Assembly: GCA_021844645.1 (NCBI GenBank) | Contig: JAKBTA010000016.1 | Location: forward strand, 1-22,483 | Length of the DNA stretch: 22,483 bases | DNA from: Nitrospirota bacterium | GTDB taxonomy: Bacteria; Nitrospirota_A; Leptospirillia; Leptospirillales; Leptospirillaceae | Direction: 5' to 3' | Shown here: positions 1-7,875 of the stretch, piece after piece | How positions within the stretch are numbered: the stretch's first letter is position 1 | How the letters are laid out: each line of letters opens with the position of its first letter | Notes under the pieces: generated by a model | The model's database searches: none | Told to the model about the DNA's origin: nothing | What the model saw: only the letters and a program-made list of their open reading frames with translations | Translations under genes and position numbers: made by a program

Positions 1-405
1 GGCCGCATTATAGCTGATGATGTTGGGGGGCATTGTTCCCGGAGGGAAAATTCTCAGAAGAGTTTCGGAAACGGCACTGATCTGGGCAATCGCTGCAGCG
101 ATGCTTTCACCCTGGTGAAAATAGATCTTGATCAATCCTGTTCCGGAGATCGATTCAGACTCTATCCTGCTGATTCCATTGACGGTGGTCGAGTAGGCTC
201 TTTCCGATATGAGAACCATTCTCTCTTCCATGTCTGTTGGGGAGAGTCCTGGATAATTCCAGACAACTTTGACCACAGGGATATCGATGGCAGGAAAAAT
301 ATCGAGAATCATCTTCTGTGAGGCGATGACACCCATGATCGTAATCAGTGCGCATATCACGAATATTGTATAGGGACGCTTCAGCGCCAGTCGAACCAGA
401 AACAC
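1..405 (-). CDS. RND efflux transporter permease, N-terminal part (runs off left edge)
   Basis: This is the first 135 codons of an inner-membrane proton-driven pump of the RND (AcrB/CzcA-like) superfamily. I read it directly from the minus strand. A GTG start at 405 follows an in-frame TAA and has a GGAG element about 8 bases upstream. The N-terminus reads VFLVRLALKRPYTIF, then a first membrane helix (about residues 15-30), then DIFPAIDIPVVKVVWNYPGL. The block FPxIDIPVV...W.Y.GLSP..ME is typical of RND permeases, as is PPGTMPPNIISYNAA at the window edge. The wording of these motifs resembles the RND group whose members carry 'PPGITPP...YNASSVP'. Substrate cannot be told. No membrane-fusion partner is visible; the next gene upstream on this strand (DUF3105) is unrelated. 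Confidence 0.85.
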   Translation of the reverse strand, partial: MFLVRLALKRPYTIFVICALITIMGVIASQKMILDIFPAIDIPVVKVVWNYPGLSPTDMEERMVLISERAYSTTVNGISRIESESISGTGLIKIYFHQGESIAAAIAQISAVSETLLRIFPPGTMPPNIISYNAA

Positions 406-457
406 TAAACCATCTCCAGCTTTTTAAGCGAAATTGTGTTGATCGCTTCCAAAGTTA

Positions 458-1093
458 TTATTGACGGCTGTTTTGACTGTTGCCAAGCCATTTTGTGATG
501 AATTTCCTGATCTTGTCGCTGTCAGCCTTGTTCAGGGTGAGTAGTCTTGTCCATGCGGTCACGGTAATGAGTGAGGGGATTGTCGGGTTTTTTGCCACAA
601 CAACCCCTTTTCCTTCTTCCAGGCCAATCGATGGAGAATAAGTGTCGAAAGAGCGGGCAATCGATTGAAGCTTTGAAACGGTGTCAGGGCAAGTGCAGTT
701 GTATTGGATCAGGATGTTTCCGTGTTCGAGCAGATGAACCTGGATGTAGTCAGGCATTGGCGAATCAGGAAAGTAGGATCCAATAAACTCCTCACGATGG
801 GGACCTGATGTCGGTGGCGAGCTGTTGTAATGGAACCCTCTCAGTTGAGACATTTCCCAGTGATCATGTCCCTGGGAAGGATAAAAGACGCCCAGGTCCG
901 GATCCGTTGTATTGACCGCCGGAGCCTTGGCTGTCGCGGTTGGGGGAGTCGGTTGGGCAGCAGGAGACTCCTCGCTCAGCCGGGAAGCTTTTTTGTGCTG
1001 TACGATATAGACGAGAAACGTCCCTACAATCAGAAGAATCAGGATAAGTGGCCAACGGCTTGAGAACGGTGCGGACTTTTGATTGCTAGGCAT
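458..1093 (-). CDS. Membrane-anchored DUF3105 family protein
   Basis: The product is 211 residues. I start at the ATG at 1093 because AGGAGA lies about 8 bases upstream; the open frame extends 30 codons further but without such a site. Residues 14-32 form one hydrophobic anchor (RWPLILILLIVGTFLVYIV), followed by a Pro/Ala/Thr-rich linker to about residue 60. The extracytoplasmic domain then carries the DUF3105 signature blocks: PPTSGPH (93-99), HLLEHGNILIQYNC (120-133) and TAWTRL near the end. The conserved His/Cys positions (H99, H120, H124, C133, C135) suggest metal or redox chemistry, but the family has no established function that I can cite. It is monocistronic, 52 bases ahead of the RND gene on the same strand, so a shared role in envelope efflux is possible but unproven. 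Confidence 0.72.
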   Translation of the reverse strand: MPSNQKSAPFSSRWPLILILLIVGTFLVYIVQHKKASRLSEESPAAQPTPPTATAKAPAVNTTDPDLGVFYPSQGHDHWEMSQLRGFHYNSSPPTSGPHREEFIGSYFPDSPMPDYIQVHLLEHGNILIQYNCTCPDTVSKLQSIARSFDTYSPSIGLEEGKGVVVAKNPTIPSLITVTAWTRLLTLNKADSDKIRKFITKWLGNSQNSRQ

Positions 1094-1233
1094 GAAACAT
1101 TTCTCCTGATGTTGCTCCCTCATGACTGTCGGGGTGGGAACGGGTTTGAGTGGATTGGAGTACGATGAATTTTTGATGTGCAATATATAAAGCCCATTTG
1201 GAGAAAATTCCCCTGCAGCAGCTCAATTTTTGT

Positions 1234-1262
1234 ATTATCGCCTTTAGACTGTCTCTGTTCAA
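1234..1262 (-). promoter_or_regulatory. Sigma70-type promoter for the DUF3105 gene
   Basis: On the minus strand TTGAAC (1262-1257) is followed after 17 bases by GATAAT (1239-1234). Transcription would begin near 1227 and leave a leader of about 130 bases before the ATG at 1093. The rest of the 1094-1375 gap holds no gene that I can support, and I see no convincing terminator for thiE in it. Confidence 0.55.
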
Positions 1263-1375
1263 TAGAGCCGTGCCTTTGAAGGATGTTTTTCGGAGAACGG
1301 GTTGACATTTTTTCTCACGTTTTAAGCCGGAGGGATAGTCCAGAAGGATGAGTTTGGGGGATTTGTGTATGGTGA

Positions 1376-2002
1376 TTATCGGGATTGTGAGAGAAAATCT
1401 TTCATTGTTCTGGCAGGGTCAGAGGATTTCGTAATCGCCCCCGACACGGCAACTGTTTGTGCTCCAGCTTTAAAAATCTCTCCCGCCTGACTTGGGGTAA
1501 TTCCTCCAATCGCTACCAGGGGAAGTTTTGTAACTTTTCTGGTCTCAATGATCCCCTCGATTCCCCTGGGCGCATGTTCGAGTGTCTTTGTTTCGGTAGG
1601 GTTGATCGGGCCAACGCCGAGGTAGTCCGGAGCTAAGATGATCGCTCTTTTTACTTCATAAAGATTATGTGTTGAAATGCCGATGTGAAAGCTTGGTTTG
1701 GGTCTGTGTGGCAAATCGGAGATGATCGAAGAGATATCATCCTGTCCCAGATGACTTCCGTCTGCGTCTGTGAGGGCGGCAATATCCGGTCTGTCATTGA
1801 TCGTGAGAAGGGCGCTGTATCTGGAGGTGAGGTCGCGTATCTCGGAAGCCCACGAAAAAAGTTCGCTTTCCGAAAGAGCCTTGTCCCTGAATTGAAACCA
1901 GGAAAGCCCTTCGGAGAGAAGGTGCTCAAGGCATGAAAAAAATGATGGTTTGTCGGTGAAGTCCTGGCTGCCGGCGATATAGAGAAGCTTGGGAAAATTC
2001 AT
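1376..2002 (-). CDS. thiE: Thiamine-phosphate synthase ThiE
   Basis: The enzyme couples hydroxymethylpyrimidine diphosphate and the thiazole phosphate carboxylate to thiamine monophosphate in the cytoplasm. It is 208 residues, normal for the TIM-barrel family. Family blocks appear in order: QFRDK (37-41, diphosphate side), TINDRPDIAA (67-76, with the Asn-Asp pair), SHLGQDD (83-89), GISTHN (108-113), DYLGVGPINPTETK (126-139) and VAIGGIT (163-169). The ATG at 2002 is only 5 bases after the accC stop and has no evident ribosome-binding site, since the bases before it read AACCTCC. Translation is therefore probably coupled to accC. It is the last gene of the aroQ-efp-acc run, and no other thi gene is in the window. 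Confidence 0.93.
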   Translation of the reverse strand: MNFPKLLYIAGSQDFTDKPSFFSCLEHLLSEGLSWFQFRDKALSESELFSWASEIRDLTSRYSALLTINDRPDIAALTDADGSHLGQDDISSIISDLPHRPKPSFHIGISTHNLYEVKRAIILAPDYLGVGPINPTETKTLEHAPRGIEGIIETRKVTKLPLVAIGGITPSQAGEIFKAGAQTVAVSGAITKSSDPARTMKDFLSQSR

Positions 2003-2007
2003 GGAGG

Positions 2008-3402
2008 TTAGCCCTGGATGAATGGTGGGGTTTCCTCGGCGATTCTTTTCTCCCGCTTTGTCATGATCTGATCAATAAAGGAAGTGTCATATTTTCCCTT
2101 GATAAAATCCGGATCATCGAGGATTGTCAGGTGGAGGGGAATTGTTGTCTTGATTCCCTCAATCAGATATTCGGAGAGAGCCCTTTTCATTCTGGCCATT
2201 GCTTCATCCCTGTCTTTCCCTGTCACGATGACTTTTGCAAGAAGGCTGTCATAGTGCGGTGAGATCACCGAGCCGGTTGTAACCCAGGAGTCAACCCTGA
2301 CGCCTGGGCCGCCCGGCTGGATCATCCGGGTGATTGTTCCGGGGGAAGGGGTAAAGGTCCACGGATCTTCCGCATTGATCCGGCACTCGATGGTATGTCC
2401 GGTACTTTTTTTCACTTCAGGGACGGGTCTTCCCGCCGCAATCAGAATCTGGGCTTTCACGAGATCATAGTTGAATGCCTGTTCTGTAATGGGATGTTCA
2501 ACCTGGATGCGGGTATTCATTTCTATAAAATAGAAATTTTTTTTATCGTCAACGAGAAATTCGATTGTTCCTGCATTGACATATCCACAGGCTTTGGCTG
2601 CCATAACCGCTGTTTCGGACATTTTTGCCCGGACTCCTGCAGTCAGAAGGGGTGAAGGTGTTTCCTCAAGGAGTTTTTGATGGCGCCTCTGGACAGAACA
2701 GTCACGCTCTCCCATAGCGATGACGTTGCCACTATGGTCAGAGAGTATCTGAATCTCAACATGGTGTGGACCAATAAAGTACTTTTCGATGTAGACATCC
2801 CTGGAGCCAAACGCTTGGTAGGCTTCGGTTTGGGCAGATTGAAACGCATTTGAGAAGCCGTCCTTTTCATGAACGATCCTCATTCCCCGCCCCCCTCCAC
2901 CAGCGGAAGCCTTGATAATAAGAGGAAAGCCAATTTCATTGGCTATTTCAAGGCCTTCTTCTTCAGACAAAACGGCCCCGATCGAACCCGGCACAACAGG
3001 AACGCCCGTTTCCCTCATGAGAGCTTTTGCCCGCGCTTTATCTCCCATAAGGGAAATGCTTTCAGGCGACGGCCCAATGAAAACCACCCCCGCAGAATGA
3101 CAAATCTCAGCAAAGTGGGCGTTTTCTGACAGAAATCCATATCCAGGGTGGATGGCTTCTGACTGAGTGACCTCGGCTGCACTGATGATATTGGGGATGT
3201 TTCTGTAACTGGAATTTGTTTCGGGTGGACCGACACAAATGGCTTCATCTGCCATTTGGACATGCAATGCGTTCCGGTCGGCGGTGGAAAAGATGGCAAC
3301 GGTTCGAACCCCGAGCTCCCTGCAGGCCCTGATAACTCGAACTGCAATTTCTCCGCGGTTTGCAATCAGGATTTTCTGGAAAGGAGGTGTTTGGCGGCTC
3401 AT
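2008..3402 (-). CDS. accC: Biotin carboxylase subunit of acetyl-CoA carboxylase
   Basis: AccC carboxylates the biotin on AccB with ATP and bicarbonate, the first half of malonyl-CoA formation. The protein is 464 residues, slightly longer than the roughly 450 of E. coli. It contains [22 protein letters not shown] at the N-terminus, the [10 protein letters not shown] block, the ATP-grasp glycine loop [28 protein letters not shown], and [19 protein letters not shown] with the metal-binding Glu/Asn and catalytic Arg. No key residue looks altered. The start ATG overlaps the accB stop in an ATGA, so the two are translationally coupled. The carboxyltransferase genes accA and accD are not in this window. 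Confidence 0.97.
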   Translation of the reverse strand: MSRQTPPFQKILIANRGEIAVRVIRACRELGVRTVAIFSTADRNALHVQMADEAICVGPPETNSSYRNIPNIISAAEVTQSEAIHPGYGFLSENAHFAEICHSAGVVFIGPSPESISLMGDKARAKALMRETGVPVVPGSIGAVLSEEEGLEIANEIGFPLIIKASAGGGGRGMRIVHEKDGFSNAFQSAQTEAYQAFGSRDVYIEKYFIGPHHVEIQILSDHSGNVIAMGERDCSVQRRHQKLLEETPSPLLTAGVRAKMSETAVMAAKACGYVNAGTIEFLVDDKKNFYFIEMNTRIQVEHPITEQAFNYDLVKAQILIAAGRPVPEVKKSTGHTIECRINAEDPWTFTPSPGTITRMIQPGGPGVRVDSWVTTGSVISPHYDSLLAKVIVTGKDRDEAMARMKRALSEYLIEGIKTTIPLHLTILDDPDFIKGKYDTSFIDQIMTKREKRIAEETPPFIQG

Positions 3403-3866
3403 CCGTTCTCCGGTGTGATCGCAATTTCAATAAGCGGTGTTCCAAATTCAACTGCCCGCCCATCTTCCACCAGAATTGCTTTCACGATACCGTCGAACTC
3501 GGACTCAATCTCATTCATCAGCTTCATGGCTTCGATGATGCATAGAACCTGTCCTTTTCGGACTGTGGCTCCAATTTCAACATACGGCCCCGCATCCGGA
3601 GATGGGGACCGATAAAATGTCCCGACAATCGGGGATGTTACGTTTCTTGAGGACTCTTTGTCCGGTGGTACCGGTGCCTGTTGCCTGAACCCCTCTGATG
3701 AATGGTGGTCTGCAAGAGGCTCTCTTGCGACCAACTTCATTCCGGCGGAAGCCTGGTAGGCAGGTTTTTCGATGCGAATTCGAAGACCCTCCCGCTCCAT
3801 CTCAAAAACGGTAATATTTGTTCCCTGCAGAAGAGCCAAAAGCTCCGATATTTCAGGATTTGTCAT
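3399..3866 (-). CDS. accB: Biotin carboxyl carrier protein of acetyl-CoA carboxylase
   Basis: AccB carries the biotin that shuttles CO2 between AccC and the carboxyltransferase. It has 155 residues. The N-terminal helix region is followed by a flexible linker (about 40-75) and the biotinyl/lipoyl barrel from about residue 76 ([22 protein letters not shown]). The biotinylation motif is [15 protein letters not shown], with the acceptor lysine at K115. The start ATG has a GAGGGAAG element just upstream. It overlaps accC by 4 bases and lies 51 bases after efp. The biotin operon in the same window (bioB-bioW-bioF) supplies its cofactor. Confidence 0.96.
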   Translation of the reverse strand: MTNPEISELLALLQGTNITVFEMEREGLRIRIEKPAYQASAGMKLVAREPLADHHSSEGFRQQAPVPPDKESSRNVTSPIVGTFYRSPSPDAGPYVEIGATVRKGQVLCIIEAMKLMNEIESEFDGIVKAILVEDGRAVEFGTPLIEIAITPENG

Positions 3867-3917
3867 TTTCTTCCCTCTGGATGCAGGGGAGGTTTTTCGA
3901 TTTTTTCATGAGAAACA

Positions 3918-4493
3918 TTAGGAAGCTGTTTTGACGCGTTCAATATAATCTCCGGTTCTGGTGTCGACCTTGACTACATCACCTTCCTGAAGATGGAAGG
4001 GAACCTTGACTACAGCGCCACTTTCAAGTTTGGCCGGCTTTGAGCCTCCTGAAGCGGTATCGCCTTTTCGGCCGGGATCTGTTTCAGCAATGGCAAGCTC
4101 CACAAAAAGAGGGAGATCTACAGTGATGGCTTTCCCGCGATAAAATAAAATCGTCGCGATCATCTGTTCTTTCAGGAACAGGATCCGGTCTCCGAGCTCT
4201 GCCTTTGATAGTGAGATCTGTTCATAGTTTTCAGTGTCCATGAAGATGTAGTCACTGTCTTGTGTATATAGAAATTGCATGTTTTTTTCTTCAATATCCG
4301 GCTCGTCGAATTTTTCCCCGGTTCGGAATGTTCTTTCGATGACAGCTCCGGACTTCAGGCTTTTAAGTTTTGTCCTGACGAAAGAACCGCCTTTTCCCGG
4401 CTTGACATGCTGAAATTCAACGATGATGTATGGCTCATTGTCGAGCTCTAGACGTGAACCGTTTCGAAATTCGTTTGTTACAATAACTCCCAT
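3918..4493 (-). CDS. efp: Translation elongation factor P
   Basis: EF-P binds between the P and E sites of the ribosome and relieves stalling at proline runs. The protein is 191 residues, the usual length, with three beta-barrel domains. The tip loop reads HVKPGKGGSF with a lysine at position 34, which is the modified residue in lysine-type EF-Ps, rather than the arginine type. The C-terminal OB domain shows the family pattern DGDVV/RTGDYIERV (here EGDVVKVDTRTGDYIERVK). An AGGAG element lies 9 bases before the ATG. No lysine-modifying enzyme gene (epmA, epmB, ymfI) is seen nearby. The position between aroQ and accB is a common bacterial arrangement. Confidence 0.96.
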   Translation of the reverse strand: MGVIVTNEFRNGSRLELDNEPYIIVEFQHVKPGKGGSFVRTKLKSLKSGAVIERTFRTGEKFDEPDIEEKNMQFLYTQDSDYIFMDTENYEQISLSKAELGDRILFLKEQMIATILFYRGKAITVDLPLFVELAIAETDPGRKGDTASGGSKPAKLESGAVVKVPFHLQEGDVVKVDTRTGDYIERVKTAS

Positions 4494-4553
4494 GAGTCAG
4501 GCTCCTGGATCAAAGATCTTATAAGGGTTGATTGCCCTCCTCCGATAAATCAG

Positions 4554-5003
4554 TTACGGAGGAGGAGTTGGTAACAGCTTCAAAAAAGCCATAAAAGCGA
4601 GTTGGTATCCCAAAATGCCAAATCCGGAGATTGATCCTATCGCGATGTCCGATAAATAATTGACCTGGCGGAAATCTTCCCGCCTGGCAACATTGGAGAC
4701 ATGAACCTCCAGAACCGGAAGGCCGGAAGTGAGAAACGCATCGCGAATGGCAATGCTTGTATGGGTAAACCCTCCAAGATTGGCAATGATTCCGCTGATA
4801 TTGTCCCTGGACTCCTGGATCCGGTCAATGATGGCCCCTTCGTGGTTGGACTGAAAAAAGGTGACTCCAAGTCCGTGTTCCCGGGAGAGGGCAAGCAAAT
4901 TTGCCTCCATGTCGGCCAGGCTTTCCTTTCCGTAAATGGAGGGCTCTCTCGATCCAAGCATGTTCAGGTTTGGGCCATTGAGGACAAGAATAGAGTGGTT
5001 CAT
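4554..5003 (-). CDS. aroQ: 3-dehydroquinate dehydratase, type II
   Basis: This enzyme dehydrates 3-dehydroquinate to 3-dehydroshikimate in the shikimate pathway. The open frame extends to 5060, but I start at the ATG at 5003. There it overlaps the stop of the preceding TPR gene in ATGA, and the protein begins with the family's usual VLNGPNLNMLG. That gives 149 residues, the normal size for the type II dodecameric enzyme. Active-site positions are present: R19 and Y24 in SREPSIYG, N53/H54/E55 in SNHEGAIID, H81 in GGFTHTSIAIRDA, H101/S103 in EVHVSN and R112 in REDFR. The loop usually written N(P/A)GA(F/Y)TH reads NLGGFTH here, a mild variation. A short Pro-rich tail (PTPPP) ends the protein. 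Confidence 0.95.
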   Translation of the reverse strand: MNHSILVLNGPNLNMLGSREPSIYGKESLADMEANLLALSREHGLGVTFFQSNHEGAIIDRIQESRDNISGIIANLGGFTHTSIAIRDAFLTSGLPVLEVHVSNVARREDFRQVNYLSDIAIGSISGFGILGYQLAFMAFLKLLPTPPP

Positions 5004-6424
5004 TGTTTGTGGTGGGATCCTGGCAAGGTTCCCATCTCCTGCCCGATGATGTATCGGCATCGTCCGACATTGGCGTTGGGGTGGAGCCAGATAAAGAGTG
5101 CTCCGTTGTCTCCCTGATCATGAAAATAGAGAATCCCTTCATCCATCCAGATAAATCCGTCTTGAACATGTCCTTTTCCAAGGGCTGACCCAAGTTCTGT
5201 AATCTGGCGCAGGAACTCTACCCCTTCTCCAGCAAAAATCTGATCTGTCTCGACCGAGTCATTCTTCTCGCTGCCCGTAATGGCAAGGCCGTCGGAGCTT
5301 GCCCATATAACATCAATGACATCTCTGTGAAGTCGTTGACGAATACGGTTGACAAGATCCTCCGGATCTTCCGTGACAGTGTTGGTGGCGTGAAGGCTGG
5401 CGGCAGGCTCTGTGGATTTTTCAATGTGTCTGTCCACAAAAACGGGAGCTGGTTCCGGAGCCTTCTCGGTTTCCGGGAGGAGCGGTTCGGGTGAGGGCGG
5501 CGGAATCTCGGCAGCCTTCAGTTCTTCGGGCACAACGACTGTTGGCTCTGGAATACTCCCAGGCTCCTCTGAAGGCTCTTCATCCTGTATATCCTCTTCA
5601 ATGAGGTATTCTGCCTTGTTTTCCGTGATCAATGCAGAGAGGGGGAAGTGGGCTTTTGCCAAGGCAAGTTTTTGGGCGACCAGAAGGTTGTTCGGATTTG
5701 TCTTCAAAACCTCGGAATAAATATGTTCTGCCTGGGGGTAACGTTTTTGTTCCATGAACAGGTCGCCCATTGTTTCTGTTTTTGGCAGAAGACTGAGCAT
5801 ATCCATGTCATTTTCGGGAATCAGGTCATTTTGAGGTGTTTGAAAATGGGTTTCTTCCTGTTCTGGAAGAAAGTCCTCTTCCATTTGCCGGGGAACTGGA
5901 GATTCAAGACGCGGTTCCTCTGGCGCTGGCTCATCGGCAGCAGATTCCATTGTTGCTGGAGGCGAAGTGGGCTCCTGGAGATAGCTGGAGGGCAGACTCT
6001 CTTCTAAAGGGGGTTCTGGTGTCTTGCGCTCATTGATTTGATTGGCGAGTGAAATAATCTCAGGATCATCAGGTGAAAGAGATGCGGCAACAGTAACGGC
6101 CTCTTTCGCCTTTTCAAGCTCATTGTTTTCGTAATAGAGCTGCGCCAGGCTTTTCTGGGCAATAAGATTGTCAGGGATGGTCCTCGAGACAAATTCGAAA
6201 TTTGCGATAGCCTCGGGGATCAGTCCCTTTTCCATCTGGACCTGACCAAGTGTTATTCTGGCGGCAAGATAATAGGGATAGTATTCTACCCCTTTTGAAA
6301 GGAGGGCCTCTGCCTGATCGGTTTTCCCAAGTTCAATATAGGCCTCCGCCAGCTGAAGGAATGACCTGCTTTTGGGATTGGACTCAATGCGCTCCTCAAG
6401 TGCGGAAATTTCTTCAGGTGTCAT
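5000..6424 (-). CDS. TPR protein with roadblock/LC7-like C-terminal domain
   Basis: The product is 474 residues with no signal peptide, so it is probably cytoplasmic. Residues about 12-125 hold tandem tetratricopeptide repeats (for example AEAYIELGKTDQAEALL and LAQLYYENNELEKAKEAV). Residues about 135-210 and 265-345 are low-complexity, rich in Pro and Glu. Between them one more TPR-like unit sits at about 218-262 (FMEQKRYPQAEHIYSEVLKT). From about 355 to 465 a compact alpha/beta segment (VNRIRQRLHRDVIDVIWASSDGLAITGS...) looks like a roadblock/LC7 domain, the fold of MglB and other small-GTPase regulators. This last assignment is from pattern only. It leads the aroQ-efp-accBC-thiE run and overlaps aroQ by 4 bases. 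The ATG at 6424 has GAGAGG about 4 bases upstream. I would not give it a function. Confidence 0.75.
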   Translation of the reverse strand: MTPEEISALEERIESNPKSRSFLQLAEAYIELGKTDQAEALLSKGVEYYPYYLAARITLGQVQMEKGLIPEAIANFEFVSRTIPDNLIAQKSLAQLYYENNELEKAKEAVTVAASLSPDDPEIISLANQINERKTPEPPLEESLPSSYLQEPTSPPATMESAADEPAPEEPRLESPVPRQMEEDFLPEQEETHFQTPQNDLIPENDMDMLSLLPKTETMGDLFMEQKRYPQAEHIYSEVLKTNPNNLLVAQKLALAKAHFPLSALITENKAEYLIEEDIQDEEPSEEPGSIPEPTVVVPEELKAAEIPPPSPEPLLPETEKAPEPAPVFVDRHIEKSTEPAASLHATNTVTEDPEDLVNRIRQRLHRDVIDVIWASSDGLAITGSEKNDSVETDQIFAGEGVEFLRQITELGSALGKGHVQDGFIWMDEGILYFHDQGDNGALFIWLHPNANVGRCRYIIGQEMGTLPGSHHKQ

Positions 6425-6470
6425 GTGCCTCTCATTTGATCTGCTGGTCTTTACCGGTTAGTGGCGGGGA

Positions 6471-6495
6471 TTGTCCGGCGGACAAAAACCTGTCC
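6471..6495 (-). promoter_or_regulatory. Two mutually exclusive hairpins in the leader of the TPR-aroQ-efp-acc run
   Basis: A perfect palindrome, TTGTCCG-G-CGGACAA, fills 6471-6485. A copy of TGTCC at 6491-6495 can pair with GGACA at 6480-6484 instead. In the minus-strand transcript the same TTGTCC piece can therefore fold with an upstream partner or with a downstream one. The element lies about 50-90 bases upstream of the TPR start codon, inside the predicted leader. It could equally be a protein-binding palindrome. Confidence 0.35.
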
Positions 6496-6519
6496 AGATG
6501 TATGAACCCTATGTGGGGC

Positions 6520-6548
6520 ATCCTACCAATCCACCATCTTTTTGGCAA
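6520..6548 (-). promoter_or_regulatory. Sigma70-type promoter for the TPR-aroQ-efp-acc-thiE run
   Basis: On the minus strand TTGCCA (6548-6543) is followed after exactly 17 bases by TAGGAT (6525-6520). The predicted start near 6513 gives a leader of about 90 bases. It lies just after the coaBC terminator candidate, which suits the start of a new transcription unit. Confidence 0.55.
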
Positions 6549-6620
6549 GGTACGAACTTGCGGATGAATAATGGGTTTGTAATGCTTTCTGACTGTTTTT
6601 CTCCTGGTGACGGAAAAGAG

Positions 6621-6660
6621 AAAAAACGGCCCGGTTGTCTTACTGTGTGAGCGATCGGGC
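6621..6660 (-). terminator. Possible intrinsic terminator at the end of coaBC
   Basis: In the minus-strand transcript GCCCG (6660-6656) can pair with CGGGC (6633-6629) across a 22-base loop, followed after two bases by six U (6626-6621) and a further U-rich stretch. The stem begins inside the last coaBC codons. The stem is short and the loop long, so the call is tentative. Confidence 0.4.
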
Positions 6661-7872
6661 TCGATGGAGCAGAATCTTATCGATGAGCCAGTCTGCAAGG
6701 TCTTTCTTTTTCCCGCTTTTTTCCTCAGACAGGGAATCATCATGGTCAATCAGGCTTATGGTATTGTTGTCCGATCCGAATCCTGATCCTGCTTCTGAAA
6801 TATTGTTTGCTGCCAACAGATCAACCCCTTTTCTGAGGAGTTTATCCTGAAGATCCTTTTTGACAAGTGATGTCTCGGCAGCAAAGCCCATGATCGTCTG
6901 ACCAGGCCGACGGGATTTTGCCAATGTAGCCAATATGTCCGGGTTCTCTTTCAGGTGGAGGTGCCAGTCTTGTCCATCTTTTTTCTTTTTTTGTGAAAAA
7001 GAATTTTCAGTCGTATAGTCCGAGACGGCTGCTGCCATGATCAGGATATCGGCAGAATGAAAATGGATAGAGAGCGCATCCTGCATTTCCCTGGCGGTTT
7101 CCACGCAGATCATGTTTGCTCCAGAAGGAGGTATCAAGGAGACAGGGCCGGACACGACTGTGACGGCTGCTCCACGTCGAATGGCCGCTTCCGCCAGCGC
7201 GTAACCCATTTTCCCGGAGGAACGGTTCCCTATGAATCTGACCTGATCAATGGGTTCAAAAGTTGGTCCTGCAGAAATAAGGACTTTTTTCCCAAGGAGA
7301 TCCCGGCTATCAGAAGAGCTTGCCTCTATCGACTTCTGCAGGGCCGCATAAATCGTCTCCACTCCGGCCATGCGTCCGATACCTGACCTTCCGGATGCAA
7401 GCGATCCGGTTTCTGGTGGGATCTCCTGGACATTCCAGCTTTTCAATGTTGACAGGTGTGCCCGGGTAGCCGGATGGGTGTACATTCGCTCTTCCATGGC
7501 GGGAGCGAAAAGGATTCTGGCGGATGAAGCAAGGCAGATCGTGCTGAGGAGGTCATCTGCAAGCCCAAGGGCCATTTTAGCGATAAAGTCAGCCGATGCC
7601 GGGGCAATTAATACTGCCGATGCTCCCTGTGCCCATTCAACATGGGAAACACGTGGCCCCAGACCGTAGGCGGAGGTTTCAAGGGTATTGCCTGAAAAAA
7701 CTTCAGCCGTTTCTTTCGGGAAAAAGTGGAGAGCATTCTCGGTCGCCACAACCTTTACATCGTAGTTTCCGGCCTTTAACAGTCTGATAAGGTCAAGGGC
7801 ACGATGGGCAGCGATGCTGGCAGTTACCCCAAGAATAACAAGTTTTTTTTCCCGAACAGTGTTTGCTGCCAA
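6640..7872 (-). CDS. coaBC: Bifunctional CoaBC: phosphopantothenoylcysteine synthetase/decarboxylase
   Basis: CoaBC (Dfp) joins cysteine to 4'-phosphopantothenate (CoaB) and decarboxylates the product (CoaC), two steps toward coenzyme A. It has 410 residues. The FMN-binding CoaC half (1 to about 185) shows GVTASIAA, the conserved His in VSHVEWA (H77), PASADFIAKMA and ADDLL. The CoaB half (about 193-405) shows ISAGPTFEPIDQVRFIGNRSSGKMG and GFAAET. Two CoaC positions differ from E. coli. The Asn of PAMN is Glu (PAMEERM, E127), and the Cys of ACGDIGPGRM is Ser (ASGRSGIGRM, S160). The start is a TTG at 7872, 3 bases after the rpoZ stop, with GGAAGA upstream. The order gmk-rpoZ-coaBC is widely conserved. 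Confidence 0.93.
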   Translation of the reverse strand: MAANTVREKKLVILGVTASIAAHRALDLIRLLKAGNYDVKVVATENALHFFPKETAEVFSGNTLETSAYGLGPRVSHVEWAQGASAVLIAPASADFIAKMALGLADDLLSTICLASSARILFAPAMEERMYTHPATRAHLSTLKSWNVQEIPPETGSLASGRSGIGRMAGVETIYAALQKSIEASSSDSRDLLGKKVLISAGPTFEPIDQVRFIGNRSSGKMGYALAEAAIRRGAAVTVVSGPVSLIPPSGANMICVETAREMQDALSIHFHSADILIMAAAVSDYTTENSFSQKKKKDGQDWHLHLKENPDILATLAKSRRPGQTIMGFAAETSLVKKDLQDKLLRKGVDLLAANNISEAGSGFGSDNNTISLIDHDDSLSEEKSGKKKDLADWLIDKILLHRARSLTQ

Positions 7873-7875
7873 GGT

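Noticed and set aside
1120..1308. Small minus-strand open frame upstream of the DUF3105 gene
   Set aside because: It crosses the predicted promoter and leader, has no ribosome-binding site and shows no protein-like pattern.
6425..6639. Possible 6S RNA or other structured RNA in the gap after coaBC
   Set aside because: I looked for the long, nearly closed rod with a central bubble and did not find it. A promoter, a terminator candidate and a small palindrome explain most of the gap.
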